NCBI GenBank assembly: GCA_023150805.1 | Contig: JAKLKF010000016.1 | Coordinates: 1-49,567, forward strand | Length of the DNA: 49,567 bases | Direction of reading: 5' to 3' | From: Myxococcota bacterium | Lineage (GTDB): Bacteria > Myxococcota_A > UBA796 > UBA2385 | Shown: positions 16,426-25,600 of the stretch, piece after piece | How positions within the stretch are numbered: the first letter of the stretch is position 1 | Layout: every line of letters starts with the position of its first letter | The notes under the pieces: model-generated | Database searches by the model: none | Told to the model about the DNA's origin: nothing | What the model saw: the letters and a program-made list of their open reading frames with translations, nothing else | Position numbers and translations under genes: made by a program

Positions 16426-17088
16426 GTGAGGCCCGGCTCTCCAACCTCGCCCGCCGCGCTCGTCCCCGGGCCAGAGCTCGCGGCGCTGCTGGCCCGCGCC
16501 CGGGCGCCAAACGCGACCCCGGACGAGCGGGAGCGCGCGCGCCTGGCGACCGACGCCCACTTCGCGGCCAGCCAGGAGCGCATCCACTGGCTGTGCCTGC
16601 GCCTGCTGGCGCGTCCGGAACTGGCGGCCGAGGCGGCGCAGGAGACCATGCTCGTCGCGGTCCGCCGCTTGCCGGAGTTCCGCGGGGACTCCAGCTTCCA
16701 CACCTGGCTGCACGCCATCGCCCGCCACGTCTGCATGAAGTCCCGGGCGCGGCGCCAGGAGCTGCTGGGGGTCGAGCAGCTCTTCGACCCGCAGGACCCG
16801 GCCCGGGATGCGTTGGAGGCGCTGCGGCAGGAGGAGCGCGACGCCTTGCTCTCCGAGGCCAACCGCGCCGTGCTGTCCCCCCAGGAGCAGGAGGCCCTGG
16901 TGCTGCGCTACGAGCTGGGGGTCGGATACGACGAGATCACGGCGCTGCTGCACCTGGACGAGGTCTCGGGCGCCCGTGGCCTGCTGCAGCGCTGCAAGCG
17001 CAAGCTGCGTCGCGAGCTGGAGCGCCGCCTGGCCATCCTGGGCCACGGCAGCTCGCTGGTGTTCGGGAGCATCGGGACGGACGGATGA
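16426..17088 (+). CDS. ECF-type RNA polymerase sigma factor with eroded acidic motif
   Basis: About 220 residues if the GTG at 16426 is used; a GTG at 16402 is also in frame, and the longer frame from 16168 is Arg/Gly-rich and unlikely. Region 2 is clear (QETMLVAVRRLPEFRGDSSF, then TWLHAIARHVCMKSRAR), and region 4 follows (LSPQEQEALVLRYELGVGYDEITALLHL). In usual ECF factors the residues before QET are DxED, a core-RNA-polymerase contact; here they are Leu66-Ala67-Ala68-Glu69, so most of the negative charge is missing. The stop overlaps the ATG of the following kinase gene (ATGA), so the two are coupled. This layout resembles kinase-controlled ECF factors such as the Vibrio EcfP/PknT pair. The target promoters are unknown. 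Confidence 0.85.
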   Translation: MRPGSPTSPAALVPGPELAALLARARAPNATPDERERARLATDAHFAASQERIHWLCLRLLARPELAAEAAQETMLVAVRRLPEFRGDSSFHTWLHAIARHVCMKSRARRQELLGVEQLFDPQDPARDALEALRQEERDALLSEANRAVLSPQEQEALVLRYELGVGYDEITALLHLDEVSGARGLLQRCKRKLRRELERRLAILGHGSSLVFGSIGTDG

Positions 17089-20000
17089 GCGCGGACCCGG
17101 GTCACCCGACGATCGGGGCCTTGGAAGCCGAAGTGCTGTCGCCCGAGGTGGTGACGCACCTGGCCGGCTGCGCGGCCTGCCGCGTCGAGCGGCTGCTGTT
17201 GCGGGCGGGCCCGCCGGCGGCCCCGTCCACGACCGCCGAGGGGGAGGAGCCGGCGGCGACGGACGACGGCGCGGCGCTGCCGGCGGCCCCCCGCTACGAG
17301 CTGGGCGAGCGGATCGGCAGCGGCGGGACGGCCTGGGTGCACCGCGCCCTGGACCTGGACCTGCACCGCTCGGTGGCACTCAAGCTGCTGCGGCGGGAGG
17401 GGCCCTCGGCCCAGGCGCGCTTCCTGGCCGAGGCCCAGGTGACGGCCCAGCTCGACCACCCCTACATCGTGCCGGTCTTCCACGTCGGCGCCACCGCGGA
17501 GGGGCGCCCCTACGTGGCCGAGCGGCAGGTGCATGGTCAGTCCCTGACCGAGGCGGTGCGCGCCGGGCTGCTGCCGACCCTGGAGGGCAGGGTCGAGGTG
17601 CTGCGCAAGGTCTGCGCCGCGGTGGCCTACGCCCACAGCCGCGGTGTGCTGCACCGCGATCTGAAGCCCGACAACGTGATGGTCGGCGCCTTCGGCGAGG
17701 TCCAGGTGGTCGACTGGGGGCTGGCCCGCCCCCTGGGCCACCGCCCGGGCCCCGACGACGTCGAGGCCGAGCGCTTCGACTCGTCGGACGATCACACCCG
17801 CGACGGGACCATCCTGGGCACGCCGGCGTGGATGTCGCCGGAGCAGGCGCGCGGCGAGGTGGGCGCCCTCGACGAGCGCACGGACGTCTACGCCCTGGGG
17901 GCCATGCTCTTCTTCCTGGCCGTCGACCGCCCTCCCGTCGAGGCGGGGGCGGGGCAGACCCTGGTCGAGGCGGTGGCCCGGGGGCAGGCGCGGGGCCCGG
18001 CCGAGGTGGACCGCCGCGTGCCCCGCGAGATCGACGCCATCGCCCGGCGGGCCCTGGCACCCGATCCGGCGGATCGCTACGCCAGCGTTCCCGCGATGCT
18101 GGAGGACCTGACGGCCTGGGCTGAGCGGCGGCCGCTGCCCCACGTCGGCTCGACCTGGCTGGAGCGGCTGGAGAAGGTGGCGGCCCGCCAGCGCACGGCG
18201 GTCCGAGCGGTGGCCGGCACTGTGGCCCTGGCCCTGGTGATCGCGGGTGTCGGGGGCTGGCGCTACCTGGAGGACACGCGGGCGGCTCGGGACGCGGCGG
18301 ACGCCGAGGCGGCGCGGGCCCGTTCGGCCGAGCGCCAGGCCATCCTGGAGGCGGCCAGCGCCGAGGTCGCCCTGGCCGACATGGCGCGCCTGGACGGTCG
18401 CCCCCGGGACGCGGCGGCGCGGCTGGATCGCGCGACCCGCATCCTGGAGGCGGTGGGGGGCTACCCCCGCTACGCCGGGTGGGCGCGCTCGGCGCTGGTC
18501 GCGGCGGCCCCACCGCCGGTGTCGAGCTGCGCGCCGCTGCCCGCCACCGGCCTGCGGTCGATCGCCATCGCGCCCGACGCGACGGCCGCGGTCGCGCTGG
18601 GGGCGGACGGCAGCGTCGGCCTGTGGGACCCGGCCGGCTGCCAGGACCTGGGGCGGGACCGCGTGGGCGGCCCGGTGGTGGACGGCGCCGCCGCCTGGTT
18701 GGCTGACGGCCCGGCCGTGATCGCCTGGATCGGCGACAGCCTGGTCCACCTCCGGCCGGGGCAGGGTGTCGTTGCCCGCAGCCCGCTCCCGCCCGCCCTG
18801 CTGGGCCCCGGCGGCGCGCCGGATCGCCGAGACCTGGCCCGCCTGGTCCTACACCCGTGGGGCGAAGGGGCCGTGGCCGCGCCGGACGGCCAGTGGTGGA
18901 CCTTCCGCTTCGGCGACCCCGCGCTCCACGCCGGGCGCCCCTGGCCCGACCGCCCGCGAGAGCTGCGGCTGGTCGCGGGGGGGCGGGCGGTCTTCGCCTA
19001 CGTGGGCGCCGGCCACATCGAGGATCGCGGCCTGTACGACCGCCGGACCCTGCGAAGGCGCGGGCCGTGCTGGTCCGCCGCCGAGGCCAGCGCGGATGGC
19101 CGCCGGGCGTTGATCAACACCTGCGAGGGGACAGAGGCCGTCGACCTGGTCACGGGCCGCCGCCTGTGGTCCACGCCCGAGACCCCCTACGGCGACGTCG
19201 GCGTCGCGCCCGGGGACCACCTCGCCTGGTACGCGCTGGGGGGGGCGATCCAGCTCTTCGACCTGGACAACGGCGCCGTCGTGGGGAGGGTGGTGGCGCC
19301 TCCCGAGGAGCGGCTCGCGGCGGTGAGCCGGGACGCCCGGATGCTGCTGACGACCGGCGAGGACGGGCGCGTCTCGGCCTGGCTGCGCACCGCGCCCCGG
19401 CTGCAACGGCTGGCCCGCGAGGTGGCGGCCGAGCGGGGGCCTCGGCTGGCGCTGAGCCCGGACGGGCGCCTGCTGGCGGCGGCGGGGGTCGCCTCCTTCC
19501 GCGGGGTCGAGGTGCTGGACCTGGCCACGGGCGTCCGGCTGCGCAGCCTCCCGACGGGGGACCTCGTCAACGACCTGGCCTTCTCGCCCGATGGGGCCTG
19601 GCTCGTGGCCAGCACGCCCGCGGGTGCGCTCTCCTGCTGGGACCTGGCGACCGGGCAGGCGCGCTGGCAGGTGGCCCTCCCCCCCTCGGAGGTGCCCGTC
19701 GCGTGGGTCGGCGACGAGGTCGCCACTGTCGACGAGCAGGGCGCGCTGGTGATGCTGGACGGCGCGACCGGACAGGAGCGGCGCCGCTGGCCGGCCCTGC
19801 CCGGGCCCGCGGTGGACCTGCTGGCCGTCCCGGCCACCCGGGAGCTGCTGATGGGCGGCTACCTGACCCTGGCCCCCACGGCCCTGCGGATCGACGTCGA
19901 CGACGGCCGGGTGCTTCAGCGCCTGGACAGCCAGGAGAACCGCGCCCAGCTCGCGCTCTCGCCGGACGGGTCGGTGGCCGCCCTGGCCGGCTGGACCGGG

Positions 20001-20519
20001 CGCAGCGCGCTGTGGGACCTCTCCACCGGCCGGATCCTGCACACGCTGGCGGCCGAGAGCGGTCCCACCATCGGCGCGGCCTTCTCGCCAGGCGGCGACG
20101 TCGTCGTCACCTCGGGCTGGGACGAGCAGCTCGTCTTCTGGGATGCGCGCACCGGGGCGCGGCTGCGCTCGGTCTCGCTGGGACGCAAGGGAGGCTTCAC
20201 CCTGTTCACGCCCGACGGCTCGCTGCTGGTGCACACCTGGAGCTGGAAGGTCGAGGAGGTGCCGCTGGACGCCCACGTTCGCCATGCCCGGGCGGTCGCG
20301 GACCTGGCCGGCGGCGGGCCGGAGAGGGCGCGGGCCTTCGCGGCGCTGGGTTGGTGGGAGCGGGTCACGCCCGAGCCGGACCGCGGCGAGGACGATCCGC
20401 TGCTGCGGGTGCAGGCGGCCCTGGCCATGGGGCGAGGGGACCTGGCGGCCCTCGCGGCCAAGGGGCTGCCCGTGGGGCCGTACCGGAGCGTGATCGAGAA
20501 CCTGCCCTCCCCGCTGTGA
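17085..20519 (+). CDS. Ser/Thr kinase with zinc-finger N-terminus, TM segment and WD40 domain
   Basis: 1144 residues from the ATG at 17085 overlapping the sigma stop. Upstream in-frame codons belong to the sigma gene region and are rejected. Residues 25-32 are HLAGCAAC, the Hx3Cx2C motif of ZAS-type anti-sigma zinc domains. A Hanks kinase follows (about 70-345): IGSGGTAWVH loop, Lys100, HRDLKPDN with catalytic Asp192, DWG at 210-212 in place of DFG, and GTPAWMSPEQ. A transmembrane helix lies near 372-392, then a short coiled segment rich in Ala/Glu/Arg. The C-terminal ~740 residues contain WD40-like blades (LALSPDGRLLAAAG, LAFSPDGAWLVAS, LWDLSTGRIL). It probably senses something through the outer beta-propeller and phosphorylates the cognate sigma factor. 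Confidence 0.88.
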   Translation: MSADPGHPTIGALEAEVLSPEVVTHLAGCAACRVERLLLRAGPPAAPSTTAEGEEPAATDDGAALPAAPRYELGERIGSGGTAWVHRALDLDLHRSVALKLLRREGPSAQARFLAEAQVTAQLDHPYIVPVFHVGATAEGRPYVAERQVHGQSLTEAVRAGLLPTLEGRVEVLRKVCAAVAYAHSRGVLHRDLKPDNVMVGAFGEVQVVDWGLARPLGHRPGPDDVEAERFDSSDDHTRDGTILGTPAWMSPEQARGEVGALDERTDVYALGAMLFFLAVDRPPVEAGAGQTLVEAVARGQARGPAEVDRRVPREIDAIARRALAPDPADRYASVPAMLEDLTAWAERRPLPHVGSTWLERLEKVAARQRTAVRAVAGTVALALVIAGVGGWRYLEDTRAARDAADAEAARARSAERQAILEAASAEVALADMARLDGRPRDAAARLDRATRILEAVGGYPRYAGWARSALVAAAPPPVSSCAPLPATGLRSIAIAPDATAAVALGADGSVGLWDPAGCQDLGRDRVGGPVVDGAAAWLADGPAVIAWIGDSLVHLRPGQGVVARSPLPPALLGPGGAPDRRDLARLVLHPWGEGAVAAPDGQWWTFRFGDPALHAGRPWPDRPRELRLVAGGRAVFAYVGAGHIEDRGLYDRRTLRRRGPCWSAAEASADGRRALINTCEGTEAVDLVTGRRLWSTPETPYGDVGVAPGDHLAWYALGGAIQLFDLDNGAVVGRVVAPPEERLAAVSRDARMLLTTGEDGRVSAWLRTAPRLQRLAREVAAERGPRLALSPDGRLLAAAGVASFRGVEVLDLATGVRLRSLPTGDLVNDLAFSPDGAWLVASTPAGALSCWDLATGQARWQVALPPSEVPVAWVGDEVATVDEQGALVMLDGATGQERRRWPALPGPAVDLLAVPATRELLMGGYLTLAPTALRIDVDDGRVLQRLDSQENRAQLALSPDGSVAALAGWTGRSALWDLSTGRILHTLAAESGPTIGAAFSPGGDVVVTSGWDEQLVFWDARTGARLRSVSLGRKGGFTLFTPDGSLLVHTWSWKVEEVPLDAHVRHARAVADLAGGGPERARAFAALGWWERVTPEPDRGEDDPLLRVQAALAMGRGDLAALAAKGLPVGPYRSVIENLPSPL

Positions 20520-20608
20520 GGATCGCCGGTCCTGGGGAACCAAGGGGTGTCCGACGGCAGCCTCCCTTCCGCGCTGCGGTCGACGCCCCTCGCTCCAGGA
20601 GAACCGGG

Positions 20609-21913
20609 ATGCTGCCCTCCCTCCTCACGCTCACTTCGCTTTGCCTGCTCGGCTGCAAGGATGATCCCGAGGACTCGGGGTCGGACGACACGGGGACCGG
20701 CGACGGGGGCACCGGGACCGACGTGCTGGCCTTCTACGTCTACGACCCCGGCACCGCGGGGGGCGACCCGGTGACCGGCGTGACCGTGGCCTTCGACACC
20801 ACCGACGGCGAGCGCCTGGAGGCGGTCTCGGGAGAGGACGGCTTCGCGACGGTAGAGCTGGACCTCGCCCGCTTCGCCTCGGCCATGGCCCACGCCGACG
20901 GCCGGAGCTTCGTGGCGGTCACCGCCGCCGCGGTGGTGCCGGACTTCGTGGCCGGCCAGGCCCTGGGGGCCCTGCCCTCCTGGTCGATCGAGGCGAGCAC
21001 GGCGCTGCCGGTCGGCGGGAACGGGGGGGCCACCGTCTCCGGCGCGCTCCTGCACAAGGTCGACGACGCCCACCCCGTGGTCGTCCGGGCGACCACCTCG
21101 CCCGAGGAGTTCTTCGATGCCGACGGCCCGACCAGCTACGCGCTGGACGTCCCCACCGGTCAGGGTTTCACCCTGGTCGCGCTCGAGTTCGAGGAGGACG
21201 AGGACTGGGGCGAGGACCGGGGCATCGCGGAGACCTTCCACCGCTGGGCGGTGGTCGAGCAGCCCGCCATCAGCGGCCCCACCACCGTGGACATCGACTT
21301 CGACGCCACGGTCGAGGCCCTGTCTCTCGAAGGCAACCTGGAGGCGCCCGCCGACACCATCCTGGCGGAGCAGGGCTACCTGTACATCATCCTCTACTCC
21401 GGGCAGGCCTACAGCGGCTTCTCGCCATCGACCGCGCCCGGGGCGGACGGCAAGAGCTACGACTTCCACCTGGAGTACGTCGACATCGCGGGCGCCAGCC
21501 TGACCACCACCGTGGATGTCTACGGGCCGGACGGCTCCTTCAGCAGCCGCCGGATGGACGGCGACATGCCGGGCGAGGGGGCCCAGGACCTGGGCCTGCT
21601 GTCCCCACCGCGGCGCAGCGCGCCGGTGGGAGAGGGGCCCTTCGCCTGGGAGGAGCCGATGACCTGGACAAACCCGCCCGAGGGAGATCGCTACCTGTTC
21701 TATTTCGCCCAGGGTGGACAGATCGGGCTGGTGTTCGGCGGCGCCGAGGAGACCGGGCTCGCCTTGCCGCCGCTGCCGTCGACCAGCACGACGCTGACGA
21801 CGGGCGACATCATGGGAGTGCTCGCGGCGGTCTCGGACCCGGACATGGACGGCAACCCCGAGCTGCAGGCCTGGGACGCGAGCTTCCTGGTCACCTCTCC
21901 CTTCGCCCCTTGA
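20609..21913 (+). CDS. Large lipoprotein of unknown function
   Basis: 434 residues; ATG at 20609 preceded by AGGAG. The signal peptide ends in the lipobox LLGC (Cys16), followed by KDDPEDSGSDDTGTGDGGTG, an acidic tether. The next ~100 residues look like a carboxypeptidase-regulatory/Ig-like beta domain (GDPVTGVTVAFDTTDGERL...SGEDGFATVEL). The rest is acidic, beta-rich sequence with no catalytic motif I can name. It follows the kinase gene after 89 bp on the same strand and might be part of its output or a separate unit. It is predicted to sit on the outer membrane or cell surface. Confidence 0.7.
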   Translation: MLPSLLTLTSLCLLGCKDDPEDSGSDDTGTGDGGTGTDVLAFYVYDPGTAGGDPVTGVTVAFDTTDGERLEAVSGEDGFATVELDLARFASAMAHADGRSFVAVTAAAVVPDFVAGQALGALPSWSIEASTALPVGGNGGATVSGALLHKVDDAHPVVVRATTSPEEFFDADGPTSYALDVPTGQGFTLVALEFEEDEDWGEDRGIAETFHRWAVVEQPAISGPTTVDIDFDATVEALSLEGNLEAPADTILAEQGYLYIILYSGQAYSGFSPSTAPGADGKSYDFHLEYVDIAGASLTTTVDVYGPDGSFSSRRMDGDMPGEGAQDLGLLSPPRRSAPVGEGPFAWEEPMTWTNPPEGDRYLFYFAQGGQIGLVFGGAEETGLALPPLPSTSTTLTTGDIMGVLAAVSDPDMDGNPELQAWDASFLVTSPFAP

Positions 21914-21982
21914 GGCGGTCCCGCCCTGCGCCTGCATCCTGGCCCACACCTCCGCGCTGCGCGCCAGCACCCGCCGCTCCGC

Positions 21983-22489
21983 TCAGGGAACGCGGGAGGG
22001 GCCGCGGAAGCTGCCGCTCACGCTCGTGCGGTGCGTCCCGTCGTCCCCGCTCATCTCGAAGGTCCCCGCCCAGGTGACGTTGCCGGCCCCGTCCTGATCG
22101 ACCTGGGTGAGGTCCAGGGAGAAGGAGTCGGCGCCGGACACCGCGCAGGCGTAGTAGCCGCCGGTCGATGCGTTGGTCACCTGGGCGCCGCTGTACACGC
22201 TGCAGGTGGTCGTCTCGCCGGGCACGGGTCCGATCGCGGCCACCGCGACGCTGAAGTAGCTGGTGAGATCCGTGCAGATCAGGTTGATGGAGGGCTCCGC
22301 ACCGCCGCTCGAGGCTCCCAGCAGTTGGGCCTCGTCGCAGTGCACCATGAAGGGGCTGCTGTCGAAGGTCCCGCTCGCGTCGAAGTAGGAGTCGCCGCCC
22401 CCCCCCGCGGTGTCGTCGGCGTCCTTGTCGCCGCAGGCGAGGACGGTCAGGAGGGGCAGGAACGCCGACGCGTGGGCACGAGTGGTCAT
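21983..22489 (-). CDS. Small lipoprotein, unknown
   Basis: 168 residues, ATG at 22489. The N-terminus ends in VLAC followed by GDKDADDTAGGGG, nearly identical to the lipoprotein at 12416-12883 in both protein and DNA over this stretch. The mature part has four Cys residues (HCDE, NLICTD, TTCSVY, YYACAV) that could form two disulfides in a single beta-sandwich of about 130 residues. No family was recognised. It converges with the gene ending at 21913 and diverges from the one starting at 22697. Confidence 0.7.
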   Translation of the reverse strand: MTTRAHASAFLPLLTVLACGDKDADDTAGGGGDSYFDASGTFDSSPFMVHCDEAQLLGASSGGAEPSINLICTDLTSYFSVAVAAIGPVPGETTTCSVYSGAQVTNASTGGYYACAVSGADSFSLDLTQVDQDGAGNVTWAGTFEMSGDDGTHRTSVSGSFRGPSRVP

Positions 22490-22696
22490 GATGGCTTCAG
22501 GGCGGCTCGGTAGCCCGATCCCGCCGGGGGTGTGCGGCAGGGCTCAGGCTCGCGGGACACCTTCCCCAGCCGGGCGGGGCTCGCAGCCGAGCATCGAGCG
22601 TTCCACCCGGAACTCGGTGCGCCGCGGCCTGTGGCGGGTCCGCCGCCGTCGGCCCCACGATACGGCAGAGGCGCCTCTCCTGGCCTCGGAGCGCCC

Positions 22697-25600
22697 GTGT
22701 CGACATCAGCCCTGGCCCTGGCGATCCTGCTTGTTGCCTGCGCCTCTCCCGAGCCCGGGCCCGGTGGGACGGGGGGCGGGGGCACCGTCGGCGACGGCGG
22801 CAGCAGCGAGGACGGCGGCGGCGGCGGCGATGGGGGCACCCCCAGCGACGGGGGCGACAGCGGGGGCGACGGCGGGGGCGACGACACCGGCGCTGGCGTG
22901 CAGGCCTGGGTGGGCGAGCCCTGGCGGCGGGACGAGATCGCCACGCCCGGGTCGCTGGCCTTCAACGAGCTGCAGTACCACCCGCGCGGCGAGGACGAGA
23001 GCGAGTGGGTCGAGCTGTACAACCCCATGGCCCTGGACATGGACCTGTCGGGCTGGTCGCTGACCGGCGCCGTCACCTACGCCTTCCCCGAGGGCACGGT
23101 GCTGGCGGCCGGCGGCTACCTGGTGGTCGCGGCCGACCCGGACCGGCTCTCGGCCGGCGCCGGCGTCGAGGGCGCGCTGGGCCCCTGGGAGGGCGCGCTG
23201 TCCAACGGCGGCGAGCGGCTGTCGCTCTCGAGCAACGGCGGCCGGACCATCGACTCCATCGCCTACGGCGACGACGACCCCTGGTCCGTGCAGGCCGACG
23301 GCACGGGGCACAGCCTGGCCAAGATCCGCCCCGACACCGCCAGCGACCGGGCGGAGCACTGGACGGTCAGCGCGGTGCCCGGCGGCACCCCGGGCGCCTC
23401 CAACCGGCTCGACCCGCTGCTGCCGCCGTCCGCGGTAGACCTGGTGGCGGCCGAAGCCACCTGGGCCTACGACCTGTCGGGCGTCGAGCCCGCCGCCGAC
23501 TGGACCCTTGCCTCCTTCGACGACCGCGCCTGGCCCGCGGCGCCCGCCCTCTTCTACGCCGGCGCCAGCGACGCGTCGGTGTCGGCGACGGCGTGGGCGA
23601 CCGCGGACAACTACTTCGCCCTGTACCTGGGGCAGGCCGACGGCACGGACCTGCGGTGGGTGGGCCAGGACAGCGACGGCGAGTGGTGGACGGTCGAGGA
23701 GATCGCGCTGGAGGCGACGCCCTGGGACCACCTGTACCTGGCGGCCTGGGAGCTGTCGGGGGACTCCGGCAGCACCCAGATGGCCATCGCCGAGGTGGAG
23801 CTGCCCGACGCCGTCGTCGGGACCACCGCCGAGGGCCTGGAGTGGGTGCTGGGCCCCGTCGGCAGCAACCCCGGGGGGCTGCCCGGCGGAACGGCTCCCG
23901 ACGAGGACGAGCTGGCCGTCCTGGTGGAAGAGGCCAACGCCCTGGCTGGCTGGTCGGCGCCCGCCGTGGACGCGGCGCGGACCTCCTCGCCCTGGGGCGG
24001 CTCGATCGGCGCGCTCTTCTCCGACGCCGCCCGCTACGTCTGGGGCGACAGCTTCGACGCCGCCGCGCTCACCAACGACGAGGACACCTACGCCCTCTTC
24101 CGCACGGTCGACCCCCTGGTCGGCCCGCGGGGCACCACCGAGCTGGCCTCCGTGCCCACCACCGCCTGGTTCCGCACGACCTTCTCCTTCGAGGGCGACC
24201 CCGCCGCCACCGATCTGCACCTGGAGTGCCTGCTCGACGACGGCGCCGTGGTGCTGCTCAACGGGGTCGAGCTGCTGCGGGAGAACCTGCCCGAGGGCCC
24301 CCTGGAGGCGACCACCCTGGCCTCGGCGCCGGTCGCCGCCGCCCGCGAGCTGTACGCCGACGTGTCCAGCGACGCCCTGGTGCGCGGCGAGAACGTGCTC
24401 GCCGTCGCGCTGCACCAGGCCGCGCCCGACGACGCTGACCTCACCTTCGGCTGCGCCCTGGTGGCCGAGGTCTGGACCGTCGCCGGGCAGCCCACCCTGG
24501 TGCTCAACGAGCTGCCTCCGGCGGGGACGACGCCCGCCTGGGTCGAGCTGCGCAACGCCTCCGTCGGTGCCATGGACACCGACGGGATGGTGCTCTCGAC
24601 CTCGGCGGGCAGCGAGGTGGCGCTGGCCGCCGGTGAGATCGCCCCGGGTGCGGTGGTGGCGATCGAGGCATCTGCGCTGGATCTCACGGCGGACGAGGTG
24701 CTCTTCCTGTACGCCGCCGACGGGGTCACGCTGCTCGACGCGGTGCGGATCCGCGCCGGCCACCGGGCCCGGGATCCCCAGGGTGGGGGCTGGCGCACCC
24801 CCAGCGCCGCGACGCCGGGCGCGGAGAACCAGGTCGCCCCCCCGGCCGACGTGGTGATCCACGAGATCCAGGTCCACGCGGCCCCCTGGTCCGTGGAGGG
24901 CGAGCCGTTCAGCGCCCGGGACGAGGAGTGGATCGAGCTGTACAACCGGGGCGAGGAGGCCGTCGACCTGGGCGGCTGGCAGCTGGTCGACGCCGTGTCC
25001 TGGCAGTTCCCCGAGGGCACGGTGCTCGCGCCCGGCGGCTTCCTGGTCGTCGCCCGCGACGCCGACGCCCTGCGGGCCCTGTGGCCCGAGGTGACCATCG
25101 TCGGCGACTTCGACGGCAAGCTGGCCAACGACGGCGAGCGGATCCTGCTGCGCGACGCCGTCGGCAACCCGGTGGACGAGGTGCGCTACGGCAGCGGCGG
25201 GCGCTGGCCCGGGGCGGCCGATGGCGGGGGCTCGACCCTGGAGCTGTTGGACCCCTGGGCCGACAACGCCGCGCCCGAGGCCTGGGCCGCCAGCGACGAG
25301 GCGGCCCGCGCGGGCTGGGTGACCGTGTCCTACCGCGGCCTGGCCACCTCCAGCGCCGTGGGCCCCGACGGCGTCTGGGAGGAGCTGGTGCTCGGCCTGC
25401 TCGACGCTGGCGAGGTGCTCATCGACGACCTCAGCGTGGTGCAGGACCCGGACACGGCTCCGCTGGAGCTGGTGCAGAACGGCGGCTTCGACGACGGCGA
25501 GGCGCACTGGCGCCTGCTGGGCACCCACCGGCACAGCGAGGTGGTGCCCGACCCCGACGACCCGGGCAACCCGGTGCTGCGGCTGGTCGCCACCGGCGCG

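Noticed and set aside
16104..17084. Extended N-terminus for the WD40 kinase
   Set aside because: The extension is an Arg/Ala/Gly/Pro-rich shadow of the sigma gene; the ATG at 17085 gives a zinc-finger start and an ATGA coupling.
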